A stretch of 64,000 nt of DNA, taken from positions 744,001 to 808,000 of the forward strand of contig JBAWUJ010000051.1 in assembly GCA_037176705.1 (NCBI GenBank), written 5' to 3'. This DNA comes from Molossus alvarezi (taxonomy: Eukaryota; Chordata; Mammalia; Chiroptera; Molossidae). Every line of letters starts with the position of its first letter. Within the stretch, counting starts at the first letter, position 1. The notes beneath the pieces are model-generated. The model was not told the DNA's origin, ran no database searches, and was given only the letters and a program-made list of their open reading frames with translations. The position numbers were made by a program, and so were the translations under genes. Below, one piece after another: positions 46,397 to 58,930 of this stretch.

Positions 46397-47298
46397 GAAA
46401 GGCAGTGGGCAGGACTGGAGGAAGGGTGAGTGCGTGAGAGAGAATGTGAGTGGATGGAATTTTGGACCAGCAACCTCAAGCAGTACAGAAACGCAGAGCA
46501 GAAGGTTCCTGTGCTGTGGACAGGAAGCAGCCTGCTACTGTGGTCAGAGTCTCTTCAGGGTGCTTCTCCTTGCATGGCCAGGAGGCCCTGCTGTTTTGGA
46601 AGATCCCTGGTCTTTTCTGGGAGAAGGCAGTGGGTGTGGCTATGGCCCAGCAACTGGAGCCCACCAGTGTACCTAGCACCATTGAACCAGTGGACCCCAC
46701 TATGTGAACACAGACCAGTGCACAGTAGTGGCACTGTCAAGGTGCCTGCTGCAGAAACGACAGGGCTGAATGCCGAGCACCATCTCCCACAGTAATATCC
46801 TGCTCAGAGCCTAGCCACCACCCTAGCAACAAAAGCTCTGGAGCAGACATCCATCCCCAGGCAGCAACAGCAGCAGATTGGCAGCTGAGTCCCATCCCCA
46901 AAAGCTTCAGCAGAGGCTGAGCAGAAGCAGAGTCCCACCAGGCAGCAGCACTCCCCAGAAGCCAGTGGTGAGACCTGGAGCTCCAGGGGTGCCTGTGAGA
47001 TACAGCTGCCCACAGGACTGTCGGGGTGTGTGGCTCCAGCGGGGCCTGAGCTACACACCTGCCTGCAGCACAGGCAACCAGTGGGGATCGCAGCTTCAGT
47101 GGGGCCCATGCGATCCAGCAGCAGTGCCTACAAGGACAGAAAAACACCGGCCTACAGTAGTCAATCCTCCAGGACCCACAGCAGACAAGAGGCAACACTC
47201 ATCAGAAAAGTCTGGGAGGCATAGCAGCTTTATTTTATATACCCTGACCTGCCTACACATCCTAACATCCCTCACCATGTCCACAACTACCAGATGGC

Positions 47299-48400
47299 TA
47301 AAATGGGGAGACGAACAAATAACACCCAAATAAAAGAAAAGGAGGAATTACCAGAAAAGAAACTACATGAAAGGGAAGAAAGCTATTAGTCAGATAAAGA
47401 ATTCAAAGCAACTCTGGCCAGTTTGTCTCATTGGTTAGAGCACTGCTCTGCAGACCAGGGAATCCTGGGTTCCATTCTGGCCAAGGGCATATACCTCAGT
47501 TGCGGTTCATCTCCAGCCACAGTTGGGGTCAATGTGGGTGGCAACCAATTGATGTGTCTCTCTCATATTGATGTTTCTCTCTCTCTTTCCCTCCCACTCT
47601 ATATGGAGATAAAATGTAAAAATATCCCCAGGTGAGGATTTTAAAAAAAGAATCCAAAACAGTGATTTTAAGGGTGACCAAACAATTCAGCAAGAACTAC
47701 AAGCAACTTAATAGAATTATAGAGAGCTCAGAGGGAACTACAGCAGCTTAAAAAAAAGGGGCAGAATAAAAATCAAGAAGAAATAAAGAATGACATAACT
47801 GATATGAAAAATACCTTAGAAGGATTCAATAGTAGATTAGAAAAAGCTAAAGACTGAATCAGTGCGTTAGAAGACAAGGTAAAACAAAAAAATTTCCAAG
47901 CAGGAAATGGGGTTGACAATAAAAAACAGGAGGAGAGTTTAAGGGAGCTTTGGGACAACACAAAGCATAACAACATTCACATCATAGGAATAACAGAAGG
48001 AGAAGAATCAGAGAAAGGAATAGAGAGAACCGTTTTAAAGAAATAATGACAAAAAAACTTTCCTAATTTGGCAAAGGAAAAAGTCACACAAGTCCAGGAA
48101 ACACAGAGTTCCAAGCAAGACGAACCCACAAAGACCCACACCTAGACGCATCATAATTAAAATGGCAAACATTAAAGATAGAGAAACAATCTTAATGGAA
48201 GCAAGAGAGAGAGACAGAAAGTTACCTATAAGGGGCTCTCATTAGACTGTCAGTTGATTTCTCAATAGAAACACTGCAGGCCAGAAGGGAGTGGCACAAA
48301 GTGTACAAAGTAATGCAAGGCAAGGGTCTGGATCCAAACTACTCCATCCAGCAAGGTGTATCATTCAAAATCAAAGGTGAAATAAAGAGCCTCAAAGACC
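47299..48400 (+). pseudogene. L1 ORF1 remnant, interrupted by a SINE
   Basis: The N-terminal part 'RWLKWGDEQITPK' lies just before 47333. A SINE interrupts at 47411-47648. The coiled coil then continues, and 'cacaagtccaggaaacac' and 'ggccagaagggagtggca' mark the C-terminal part. Several stops are present, for example the tga after the block at 47845-47857. Confidence 0.82.
47411..47648 (+). mobile_element. Ves-type tRNA-derived SINE inserted in L1 ORF1
   Basis: The head is 'actctggccagtttgtctca', followed by an A-box-like 'ttggttagagcactgc', a B-box-like 'gggttccattc', the 'gtgggtggcaac' block, a CT-rich stretch and an 'aggtgaggatttt' tail. The target repeat 'gaattcaaagca' (47399-47410) recurs with two changes at 47650-47661. 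Confidence 0.88.
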
Positions 48401-48469
48401 AAATAAAAAGCTAAAGTAATTTGCCATAATCAAACCAGCAATGCAAGAAATGCTATAAAAAGAAGAAAT

Positions 48470-48472
<3 letters not shown>

Positions 48473-48508
<36 letters not shown>
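48473..48508 (+). repeat. (GA)n microsatellite in the L1 inter-ORF spacer
   Basis: About 18 GA repeats, 20 bases before the ORF2 start. Confidence 0.97.
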
Positions 48509-48511
<3 letters not shown>

Positions 48512-48527
48512 GCAGACATAGAATAAA

Positions 48528-50150
48528 ATGGCAACTAATAAGTATTTATCAATAATAACCTTAAATGTAATGGCTAAAATCCCAGTCAAAAAACATAGGG
48601 TAGGTAATTGGATACAAAACATGACACATATATATTGTGTTTACAAGGGACCTACCTCACAACACAGACTCACAAAGGATAAAAGTGAAGAGGTAAAAAA
48701 AAAAAATTTCAGACAAATGGAAAAAAATAAAGTAAAATAAAAAGCTAGGGCAGCAATACTCACATCTGATAAGATAGACTTCAAACCAAGGGCCGTAATA
48801 AGAGACAAAGAGTGTTACGACATAATATTAAAAGGAACAATCCAACAAGAGAATATAACCCTGGTAAACATATATGCACCAAACACAGGAGCACTAAAGC
48901 ATATTAAAACACTTCTGGAGGACTTCAAAGAAGAGATCAATAGCAATACAATCATAGTGGGTGACTTCAACAGCCCACTGACACCACTGGATATATCTTC
49001 TAGACAAAAAAATAACACGGACTCAGAGTTCTTAAATGACAAACTAGATTAACTGAATTTCATTGATATTTACAGAACCTTTCACCCCAAAGCCGCAGAA
49101 TATACATTCTCAAATGCCCGTGGGACATTCTTGAAGATAGACCAAATATTAGGACACAAAGTAAACCTCCACAAATTCAAGAAGATTGAAATTACACCAA
49201 GCATCTTCTCAAATTGCAATGCATAAAACTAAGAATCAATTACAACAAAAACACACAAACACTTTCAAACACATGGAGGCTAAATAGCATGCTATTAAAT
49301 AAGGAATGAGTTACCAAGGATATCAAGGAAAAAATTAAAAACTTCCTGGAAACCAATGAAAATGAACACACAACAACACAAAATCTATGGGATGCAGCAA
49401 AAGCAGTTCTGGGATGGAAGTTCATAGCACTACAGGCCCACCTCAAAAAACAAGAAAAATTCCAAATTAACTTTCTAACCCCAAAACTCAATGAACTAGA
49501 AAGTAAACAAAAAGAAAAACCAGGGCAAGTAGAAGAAAAGAAAGAGCAAACATCAGAGCAGAAAAAAATGACACAGCAACTAAAAAAAACAGTTCAAAAA
49601 ATCAATGAAACAAAGAGCTGGTTTTTTAAAAGATAAACAAGATTGATCAACTCTTCACCAGACTCACCAAGAAACAAAAAGAGAGGACTCAAATAAACCA
49701 AATCATAAATGAAAAAGGAGAAATAACAACCGACACCACAGAAATACAAAGAACCATTAAAACATACTAGGAACAATTACATCCAAAAAATTGAACAATC
49801 TATGCAAAATGGACACATATCTAGAAACACACAGTTGCCCAAAACTGAACAGGGAAGAGACAAAAAATTAGAATAGAACAATCACAATTAAGGAAATTGA
49901 AGGTGTAATCAAGAAACTCCCAGAAAATAAAAGCCCAGACCTGGATGGCTACATGGAGGAGGTTTACTGAATATTCAAAGAAGACCTAACACCCATTCTC
50001 CTCAAACTATTTCAAAAAAATCCAAGAAGGTGAAAAACTTCAAAACTTATTCTATGAGGCCAACATAATTCAAATTCCAAAACCAGATAAAGATACCCCA
50101 AAGAAAGAAAACTACAGGCCAATATCCCTGATGAACACACATGCCAACTA
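48528..50150 (+). pseudogene. L1 ORF2 remnant: endonuclease and start of RT
   Basis: The ATG at 48528 begins 'MATNKYLSIITLNV'. The endonuclease blocks are recognisable in the nucleotide sequence ('aaaaggaacaatccaacaag', 'gtgggtgacttcaacagccc'). The RT start, 'cagaaaataaaagcccagac', lies near 49920. Many stops break the frame, and it ends at the next L1. Confidence 0.83.
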
Positions 50151-50905
50151 TTAGAAAATAAGCCCTCGGCTGGTGCCTCATGAACTCGCTGGAATCAGGG
50201 GACTCTGCTGGAAGCTGCTGCCACTTCCGCAGTGTCCCGCTACCGCGGCTTAGTCCTGGGGCTTCTGCTGAGTGCAACACCCTCGGCTGGTGCCACAGCC
50301 ACGGCCGCCCTTGGCTGGAAGAAGCGCCCTTGAGTTAAAAGTCCCAGGCGGCTCCACGACGCAAAGTCTAGAGAGAGGATAAATTGGCAGCCACCACTCA
50401 CCTTGGGCTCTGGCAGAGGAAAGGCAGACTGGACTAGAACTGTGTGGGGACACTCAAGTTTTGGTGGGTGCAAAGATCTTTTGCTGAGTGCAGCCACGCA
50501 GGACTGTGGTCATTTTACTCCTCCCCAGGGCCCTGGGGAGAGGCAGAGGCCAATTTCTCAGAGATTCAACCCAACCTGGTGGCCATTGACATGTTAATTG
50601 AGACCCATTAACCACCAGCAGCTGCCCCAACCTCAAGAAATCCTCTTACTCTCAGCACCTGAGGGAGTTTTTCAGGTAACTCAGAAACCAAGGGTCTTCA
50701 GGTGACCTCTACTAATAGCCTCCAGGCAAAAAAAGCTAGAGGATAACTACCATTCCCTGGGCTAGCGACACTAACCAGAAAAGCTAGGACTTGACAGTGG
50801 TGTTTAAAGTGAGTCCTTCCTTGATCATGCAAACCCAGGAGAGAAAGCCACAAACAACAGAACACCAAACACACAGGGAAACTTTGGCAGACTACAAAGC
50901 ACACT

Positions 50906-51735
50906 GTGATAGCCAAAATGGTGAAAAATAGAAACAAAAGCCAAATGAAAGAACAAGAGATCTCTATGGAAGATGAGATAAATGAGGTGCAGTTAAGCAA
51001 GTTAACAGAACTAGAATCTAGAGCCATGATGTTGAAGCAGCTCAAAAACTTGTGTAAGGATATGAGAGCCATAAAAAAAGACATAGAATGTTCAAAATCA
51101 ACCAGTTGGAAATTAAAAACCAACAAGAAAAAATGAAGAATGACATATCAGAAATGAAAAACACATTGGAATGTCTAAAAAGCAGAGTAGGGGAAGCAGA
51201 GGACTGGATCAGTGAATTAGAAGACAGGGGAGAAAGAAATCAACCAATCAGAAACCCAAAAGGAAAAAACGATTAAAAAACAGAAAGACAGCTTAAGAGA
51301 ACTGTGGTACAACTGGAAATGAAAGAATTTTTGCATCATCGGAGTATCTGAAGAAGAAGAAAATGAGCAAGTGATAGAGAATATATTCAAAGAAATAGTG
51401 ACATAAAACTTTCCTAATTTGGTGAAGGAAGAAGGCATTCAAGTTCAAGAATCACAGAGAGCCCCAAGTAAGAAGAAACCAAATTGGCCCACACCAAGAA
51501 ACATTGTAATCAAACTGCCAAAAACTGAAGACAAAGAGAGAATCTTAAAAGCACCAAGAGATAAGCAATAGGTTACCTACAAAGAAAACCCCATAAGGCT
51601 CTCAGCTGACTTCTCAGAAGAAACAATACAGTCCAGAAGGGAATGGTATGAAATAATCAAGGTCATGAAAAACCAGGTTCTGAATCCAAGACTACTCTAC
51701 CCAGAAAGGCTATCATTCAAAATAGAAGGTTAAAT
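50906..51735 (+). pseudogene. ORF1 of the nearly full-length L1, frameshifted
   Basis: The first frame opens at 50906 with 'MIAKMVKNRNKSQMKEQE' and runs 76 codons. A frameshift near 51088-51095 moves the reading to 'MFKINQLEIKNQQEKMKND', which continues into the coiled coil 'VGEAEDWISELEDRGERN' (51088-51276). The RNA-binding half is recognisable in the nucleotides ('cctacaaagaaaacccc', 'cagtccagaagggaatgg') but has stops. The normal product is an RNA-binding trimer of roughly 300 residues or more. Confidence 0.85.
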
Positions 51736-51868
51736 AAAGAGCTTCCCAGACAAAAAAAAAAAGGCTAAGGGAATACATTAGCACCAAACCAGCACTGCAA
51801 GAAATATTAAAAGGACTGCTGTAATAACCAGGAGAAATGGGAAGAAAAATAGAACCACCCAAACAAAA

Positions 51869-54800
51869 ATGGCAATAAATAAGTACATATCAATAATCAC
51901 CTTAAATGTAAATGGATTGAATGCTCCCATAAAAAGACATAGAGTAGCTGATAGGATAAGAAAGCATGACTCATCTATATGATGTTTACAAAAGACCCAC
52001 CTTACAACAAAAGACTCACATACATTGAAAGTGAAGGAATGGAAAAAATCTTCCAAGCAAACAAAAGAGAAATAAAAGCTGGGGTAGCAATACTCACATC
52101 TAATAAAATATATTTCAGAATGAAGGTCATAAATACAGATAAAGAAGGCCACAACATAATATTGAAAGGATCTATCCAACAGGAAGATATAACCTTGATA
52201 ATCATATATGCACCCAATATTGGACCACCAAAATATATTTAAAAACTTCTGGAGTACTTCAAAGGAGAAATCGATAGCAATACAATTATAACAGGAAACT
52301 TCAACAACCCGCTGACATCACTTGATAGGTCCTCTAGACAAAAAATTAGCAAGGAAACAAAGACTCTGAATGAAGCACTAGACCAAATGGATTTAATAGA
52401 TATCTACAAAGAATTACACCCCAAAATTACAGAATTCACATTCTTCTCAAGTGCACATAAAACATTCTCAAATATAGACCACATGTTAGAGCACAAAGTA
52501 AGTCTCTACAAGTTTAATAAGATTGAAATCATATCAAGCATCTTCTCAGCTCACAATGGCATGAAACTAGAAATCAATTGCAAGAAGAACATACAAAGAT
52601 ATTTGAACACATGGAAGGTAAATAGCATGTTATTAAACAATGAATGGGTCACAGAGGAGATCAAGGAAGAAATCAAAAACGTCCTGGAAACCAATGAAAA
52701 TGAAGACACAACAACACAAAATCTATGAAATGCAGCGAAAGCAGTTTGGAAAGGGAAGGTCATAGCACTAGAGGCCACCTTAAAAACAAAAAAAAAGAAA
52801 AATCTCTAATAGATTATCTAACCTCACAACTTAATGAACTAGAGAGCAAACAAAAAGAAAACCCCAGAGCAAGTAGAAGGAAGGAAATAGTAAAGATCAG
52901 AGCAGAAATATATGACATAGAGACAAAAAAAAAACAAAAAAAAAAACACAAAAAACTAAGGATCAATAAAACAAAGAGCTGGTTTTTCTAAAAGATAAAC
53001 AAGATTGATGGACCCTTAGCTAGACTCACTAAGAAACAAACAGAGAGAACCCAAATACACAAAATCAGAAAGAAAAGAGGAGAGGTAACAATTGACACCA
53101 CAGAAATACAAAAGACTGTTAACAACTACTATGAACAATTGTATGGCAACACATTCGACAACCTTAGCGAAATGGACAAGTTTCTAGAAACACGTAGTCT
53201 CCCAAAACTGGATCAGTAAGAGATAGAAAACTTGAACAGAGCAATATCAAAAGAAGAAATTGAAGATGTAATCAAGACTCTCCCAGCAAACAAAAGCCCA
53301 GGCCCGGATGGCTTCACGGGGGAGTTTTACCGGACATTCAAAGAAGAACTGATACCCATTCTCCACAAACTATTTCAAAAAATTCAAGAAGAAAGACTTC
53401 CAAACACGTTTTATGAAGCCAGCATAATTCTAATTCCAAAACCAGAAAAGGACATTAAAAAGAAAGAAAAGTACAGGCCAATATACCTGATCAACATAGC
53501 TGCCAAAATCCTGAACAAAATACTAGCAAATCAAATCCAGCAATACACCAAAAAAATTATCCACCATGACCAAGTGGGATTCATTCCAGGGATGCAAGGC
53601 TGGTACAATATTCGCAAATCCATAAATGTGATACACCACATAAATAAAATGAAGAATAAAAATCACATGATCATATCAATAGATGCTAAAAAAGCGTTCG
53701 ACAAAATCCAGCATCCAGTTCTGATAAAAACGCTCAGCAGTCTGGGAATAGAGGGATCATATTTAGACATAATAAAGGCCATATATGAAAGACCTACATC
53801 ATACTCAATGGACAAAAACTAAAAGCATTTATCTTAAGAACAAAAACAAAGCAAGGATGCCCACTTTCACCACTCTTATTTAACACAGTACTGGAAGTCT
53901 CAGCCACAGGAATCTGACAGGAAAAAAAATAATAGGGATCAAAATTGGAAAGGAGAATGTGAAACTGTCATTATTTTCAGAGGACATGATACTATTCGTG
54001 GAAAACCCCAAAGACTCCATCAAAAGTTTACTAGACTTAATAATTGAATTTGGCAAAGTAGCAGGATACAAAGTTAACATCAAGAAATCAATTGCATTCT
54101 TATACAACAATGATGAACTCACAGAAAGAGAAACTAAGAAAACAATCCCATTTACCATTGCGGCAAAAAAAATTAAGATACCTAGAAATAAACTTAACTA
54201 AAGAAATAAAGGACCTATTCACAGAAAACTACATGTCATTAAAAAAAAAATAGAGGAAGATATAAAAAAGTGAAAGCACATACCCTGTTCATGGTTTGTG
54301 AGAATTAACATCATTAAAATGTCCATGTTACCCAAAGCAATTTACAGATTCCACGCAATCCCGATCAAAATATCAACGGCTTACTTCACAGAATTAGAAC
54401 AATTATTCCAAAAGTTCATATGGAACCAAAAAAGGCCTTGAATAGCCACAGCAATTCTGAAAAGAAAGAACAAAGTTGGAGGGATCACAATACCAGATTT
54501 CAGGTTATACTACAAAGCCACTGTAATCAAAACAGCCTGGAACTGGCACAAGAACAGGCATATAGACCAGTAGGACAGAACAGAGAACCCAGAATTGGAC
54601 CCAAGGCAATATGTTCAATTAATATTTGATAAAGGTGGCAAGAGCATACAATGGAGTAAGGACAGCCTGTTTAATAAATGGTGCTGGGAAAATTGGACAG
54701 CTACTTGCAGAAAAATGAAACTAGTCCATCAACTTATACCCTACACATGAATAAACTCAAAATGAATAAAAGACTTAAATGTGACTCATGGATCCATAAA

Positions 54801-55660
54801 AATCCTAGAAGACACTGTAGGTAAAATTTCAGACATCATACGCAGCAGAATTTTTACTGACACATCACCTAAGGCGATAGAAACAAAGGAGAAAATGAAC
54901 ACATGGGACTACATCAAACTCAAAAGCTTCTGCACAGCGAAAGATACAATCATCAAACGAAAAGGCTACCCACTGTATGGGAGAGCATAATTGCCAATGA
55001 TATATATCAGATAAGAGGTTAATTTCCAACACATATAGAGTGCTCATACAACTCCACTAAAGGAAGACAAAAATCCAATTAAAAAATGGGCAGAGGAACT
55101 AAATAGACACCTCTCCAAAAAGGACATACAAATGGCTGAGAAACATACGAAGAAATTCTCATCATCACTAATCATCAGAGAGATGCAAATTAAAACAACA
55201 ATGAGGTATCACCTCACACCTGTCAGAATGGACGCCATCAACAAATCATCAAACAAGAAGTGTTGGTGAGAAAATGGAGAAAAGGGGACTCTAGTACACT
55301 GCTGGTGGGAATGCAGACTGGTGCAGCCACTATGGAAAACAATGTGGTGTTACCTTAAAAACTTAAAAATTGAACTTCCATTTGACCCAGTGATTCCACG
55401 TCTAGGAATATACCCTAAGAAGCCTGAAACACCAATCAGAAAGAATATATGTACCCCATGTTTGTAGCAGCACTATTTACAATAGCAAAGATCTGGAAAC
55501 AGTCCAAGTGTCAATCAGTAGATGAATGGATAAAAACACTGTGGTACATATACACAATGGAGTACTACGCAGCTGTAAGAAAGATCTCTTATCCTTTGAG
55601 ACTACATGGAGGGACCTGGAAAGTATCATCCTAAGTGAAACAAGCCAAACAGAGAAAGAC
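51869..55660 (+). pseudogene. ORF2 of the nearly full-length L1 (endonuclease and reverse transcriptase), broken
   Basis: The ATG at 51869 starts 'MAINKYISIITLNVNGLN', the endonuclease beginning. Further pieces are 51979-52242 (endonuclease), 52387-52728 (end of the endonuclease and connector), 52725-52991, 53232-53822 (RT with '[14 protein letters not shown]', '[13 protein letters not shown]', '[15 protein letters not shown]'), 53959-54201 (catalytic box region and 'AGYKVNIKKSIAFLY'), and the C-terminal end near 55540-55634 ('IYTMEYYAAV'). At the catalytic box the usual ADD reads S-E-D, so this copy has lost an active-site residue as well as its frame. It is a good template for aligning the shorter L1 pieces in the window. 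Confidence 0.9.
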
Positions 55661-55968
55661 ATGTTTCATATAATCTCACTTATTTGTGAAATATAATGAA
55701 CATAACAGTCTGAGGAATGGAGTAGTCCCAGAGACGTGGAAGTAAGGTACATACTGACAATCCCCAGAAGAGGGTGTAGTGGGGGAGAGATAAACCACAG
55801 AACTTATATGCATGAACAGTGGACATGGAGAAAAAACTGGGGAAAGTGCAGAGAGGGAGGGGGAGGGGGGAATCAGTGGGGGGAAAAGGAGAAACATCTG
55901 TAACAAAAAGTAATTAATAAAAAAAATTGAACCCAGCAAAAAAAAAAAAAAAAGAAAAAGAAAAAGAA

Positions 55969-56820
55969 AGCAATCTCATTTACAATTTCATCAAAAAGAA
56001 TAAAATACTTAGAAATATATTTAACCAAATGGGTAAGTGATTTGTACTGGTAAACTATAAGACATTGAAGAAATTTAAGTAGATACAAATAAATGGAATA
56101 ATATACTGTGCTCATCGATAGAAAGAAGTAACACCATTAAAATGTTCATAACTACCCAAAGCAATCTACAGATTCTATGCAATCTGTTTCAAGTTACCAA
56201 TGACAGTTCTCCCAGAACTAGACTAGATAATACTAAAACTTATAAGAAACCACAAAAGAGCCCAAATAGCCACAGCAATACGGAGAAAGAACAACAAAGT
56301 GAGGTATCACGCTATCTGATATCAAACTATACAAGGCTACAGTTATGAACAACAAAGTGAAATATCACACTACCTGATGCCAAACTATACAAGGCTACAG
56401 TTATGAAAACAGCACGGTACCATCATAAATATAGACACATTGATCAAATGAATCAAATCAAGAGCTTAGAAATAACACCCACACCTGTATGGTAAACTAA
56501 TATATTACAAAGGAGGCAAGAACATACAATGGGGTAAAAAGAAAATCTCTTCAATAAATGGTTTTGGAAAAAATAGAAACATGCATGCAAAAAAATAAAT
56601 ATAGACCACTTTCCTTCATTGTATCCAAAAATAAAATCAAAATGGATTAAAAACTTCAATGTAAGACCTAAAACCATAAAACTCCTAGAAACAAACAGGC
56701 AGTAAAGTCTCTGACACTGCTGTCAGCAATATGTTTTTGGAGATGTGTCCCAGTCAAGGGAAATGAAAATAATAAAATAAACAAATGGGATTATTAAACC
56801 AAATTTCTGAACAATTAAAA
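55969..56820 (+). mobile_element. L1 ORF2 3' fragment, older
   Basis: It matches the part of ORF2 after the RT box: 'caatctcatttacaatttc', 'cattaaaatgttcataac', 'cccaaagcaatctacagatt', and 'aataaacaaatgggattatt' near 56775. It lacks the 3'UTR. It could be the displaced right-hand part of the element at 46397-50150 (with about 650 bases of ORF2 missing) or an independent fragment. It contains a 58-bp tandem duplication. Confidence 0.75.
56289..56405 (+). repeat. 58-bp tandem duplication inside an L1 fragment
   Basis: The block starting 'gaacaacaaagtga' at 56289 starts again at 56347, and both end in 'caaggctacagttat'. The two halves differ at a few sites. Confidence 0.85.
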
Positions 56821-57329
56821 GCCATCAACATCACAAATAGACAGCCTGGTTAAATAAAATATATTCACTGAAAGTACCAAGTGATGAGAAGTTGGCAGCA
56901 GGCAGGACCAGAGCAAGGAGGAGTGTGTGAGAGTGAGAACAAGTGTGAGAGAGAATGTGAGCGGACGTGAGTGTAAACGAGAAATCTCAAGAAATGCAGA
57001 AATGTGGGGCACAGGGTTCCTGTGCTGTGGACAGGGAGCAGGTGGCTACCACAATAAGCGGCTTGTCAGGGTGTTTTTCCCTATGAGGCTGAAAGGGCCT
57101 GGAATTTTGCAAGGTCCCTTGTATTCTCTGGGAGGAGGCAGTGGGAGCACCTAGGGCCGATAGACTTGAGCCCACCAGAGTGCCTTGCACATTGGACCAG
57201 TGGAACCTGTTGTGTCAATGTGGAGCAGTGCACAATCGTGGCACTGTCAAGGTACCACAACAGGCCAGGAACTGAGTACCATCTTCCACAGCAGCCACCT
57301 GATCAAAGCTGAGCACCAACCCCCACAGC

Positions 57330-57920
57330 ATCAGTTACTGGGAGACAGTGGAGCCACACCACCAACAGCAGACAAGGCTCAGGAGCTGAGACACCCCTAG
57401 CATCAGAGGCTCAGGAGCAGACATCCATCTCCAGGCAGCAGCAGCACAGATTGGCAGCTGAGACCCAACTCCAGCAGCATCAGCAGAGGCTGATCAGGAG
57501 TGATTCCCCAGCCCAAGCAGCAGCAGGACTTGGGTAGCCAAAACCCACACCTGACAAATAAAACAGTGGATTAGGAGTGGAACCCTTCCACAACAGCAGC
57601 AAAATCCTGGGAGTTGAGCATCCTCAGCCCCCAACATCAGCAGATGACTGGGAGCTGAGAGTACCCCCTGATAACAGCAGCAGTAGAACCACAAACCAAG
57701 AACTGTCACTTGCCCCCAGAAGCATCAGTTGTGACTGATCAGGAGCTGAGCAAAACCAGGCAATGTCATACCCCAGCAGCACCCGAGCAGGACCCACACA
57801 TCCCAGTAGCATAACAGTGGGGACCATAAACTCCTGCAGTGCCTCAGCACAACCATGTGCCCCAGCAGTGCACCAGCAGGACCCATGTATTTCAGCAATG
57901 CCTACTATGACAACCCAATA
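57330..57920 (+). repeat. Degenerate CAG/CAGCA-rich stretch in an L1 5'UTR
   Basis: Blocks such as 'ggagctgag', 'ccccagcagca' and 'catcagcagaggctgatcagg' recur at irregular spacing. They resemble shorter stretches at 46830-46960 and 61430-61560 in the other type II elements. The repeats are an expanded part of the 5'UTR and not a coding repeat. Confidence 0.5.
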
Positions 57921-58074
57921 CCAGCCACCAGCGGCAAATCCTCCAGGATACAGCAGGCCAAGAGGTGCCACACACCAAACAGTCTGGAGGCACAGCAGCC
58001 TTATTGGATACACAATGACCTGCCAACACATTCCAAAATCCCTCACTGGGCCTAATACTACCAGATTGCTAAAA

Positions 58075-58930
58075 TGGCGAGACAAAGAAACAATACGTTA
58101 ATAAAAGAAAAGGAAGGATTACTAAATGGAAGGACTACTAGGATTACTATGAAATGGGAGAAAGCAATTTGTCAGGAAAGAATTCAAACCAATCTTTTTA
58201 AGGGAGTGCAAACGATTTAGTGTGAACTACAAGCAACTTAATGAGAATTACAAAGAGCTCAGAGGGAACTACATCAGGTTAAAAAAAAAGAGGTAGAAGC
58301 TATGAATAAAAATCAAGAGGAAATAAAGAATGACAAAGCTGTTATAAAAAAAAAATACCTTACAAGGTTTCAATAGTAAATGAGAAGAAGCTGAAGAATG
58401 AATCACTGAGTTAGAAGACAAGGTAAGAATACCCAAGTAGATCATCAAATGGGAAAACAAATTAAAAACAGGAGGAAAATTTAAGGAGTCTTTGGGACAA
58501 TACAAAACGTAACAACATTTGCATCATAAGGGGTAACAGAAAGAGAAGAATCAAAGAAAAGACCAGAGAATCTGTTTGAAGAAATAATGACAGAAAACTT
58601 TTCTAATTTGGTGAAGGAAAAAGTCACACAAGTCCAGGAAACACAGAGAGCCCCAAGCCAGAAGAACCCCAAGCAAGAAACCTCATAATTAAAATGGCAA
58701 ACATTAAAGACAAAGAAAGAATCTCCAAAGAAGAAAGAGAGAGACAGAAACTTACCTAAAATGGAGCTCCCATTAGACTGTCAGCTGATTTCTCAATAAA
58801 ACACAGCAGGCCAGAAGAAAGTGGCATGAAGTACACAAAATATAGAGAGGCAAGTGTCTGAATTCAAGACTACTCTATCCAGCAAGGCTATCATTCAAAA
58901 CTGAAGGTGAAATAAAGTTTCACAGACAAA
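58075..58930 (+). pseudogene. L1 ORF1 remnant
   Basis: It begins after 'ttgctaaaatggcgagacaa' (compare 'WLKWGD' in the related copies). The coiled-coil and RNA-binding blocks are recognisable, for example 'ctgagttagaagacaagg' and 'cacaagtccaggaaacac', but frameshifts and stops are frequent and no frame exceeds about 80 codons. Confidence 0.8.

Larger units (their letters stand above)
46397..50150 (+). mobile_element. L1 with type II 5'UTR, ORF1 and half of ORF2; interrupted at the RT
   Basis: The 5'UTR starts near 'ggcagtgggcaggactgg' and runs to about 47290. ORF1 follows, split by a SINE. ORF2 starts at 48528. The element stops at about 50150 within the RT ('ccctgatgaacacacatgcc'), exactly where the nearly complete L1 begins. 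Its missing 3' part may lie beyond that element, at 55969. Confidence 0.87.
50150..55968 (+). mobile_element. Nearly full-length L1 (about 5.8 kb), broken open frames
   Basis: The 5'UTR (50150 to about 50905) starts with a GC-rich part in which 'ccctcggctggtgcc' occurs twice (50163 and 50280), then shares type I 5'UTR blocks with 38781 and 61805. ORF1 is at 50906-51735, ORF2 at 51869 to about 55660, and the 3'UTR runs to about 55930 with a G-rich tract (55851-55885) and 'gaaacatctgtaac'. An A-rich tail with GAAAAA repeats runs to 55968. No clear target-site duplication is visible. It lies between two other L1 pieces and has probably inserted into one of them. Confidence 0.92.

Noticed and set aside
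46737..47198. 153-codon minus-strand frame rich in C, W and L
   Set aside because: It lies antisense to the CAG-rich L1 5'UTR. Similar frames appear antisense to every type II 5'UTR (for example 57624-58085 and 61457-61813) and reflect base composition.
47411..47500. tRNA gene
   Set aside because: The A- and B-box-like motifs belong to a tRNA-derived SINE head. There is no cloverleaf end and a SINE body follows.
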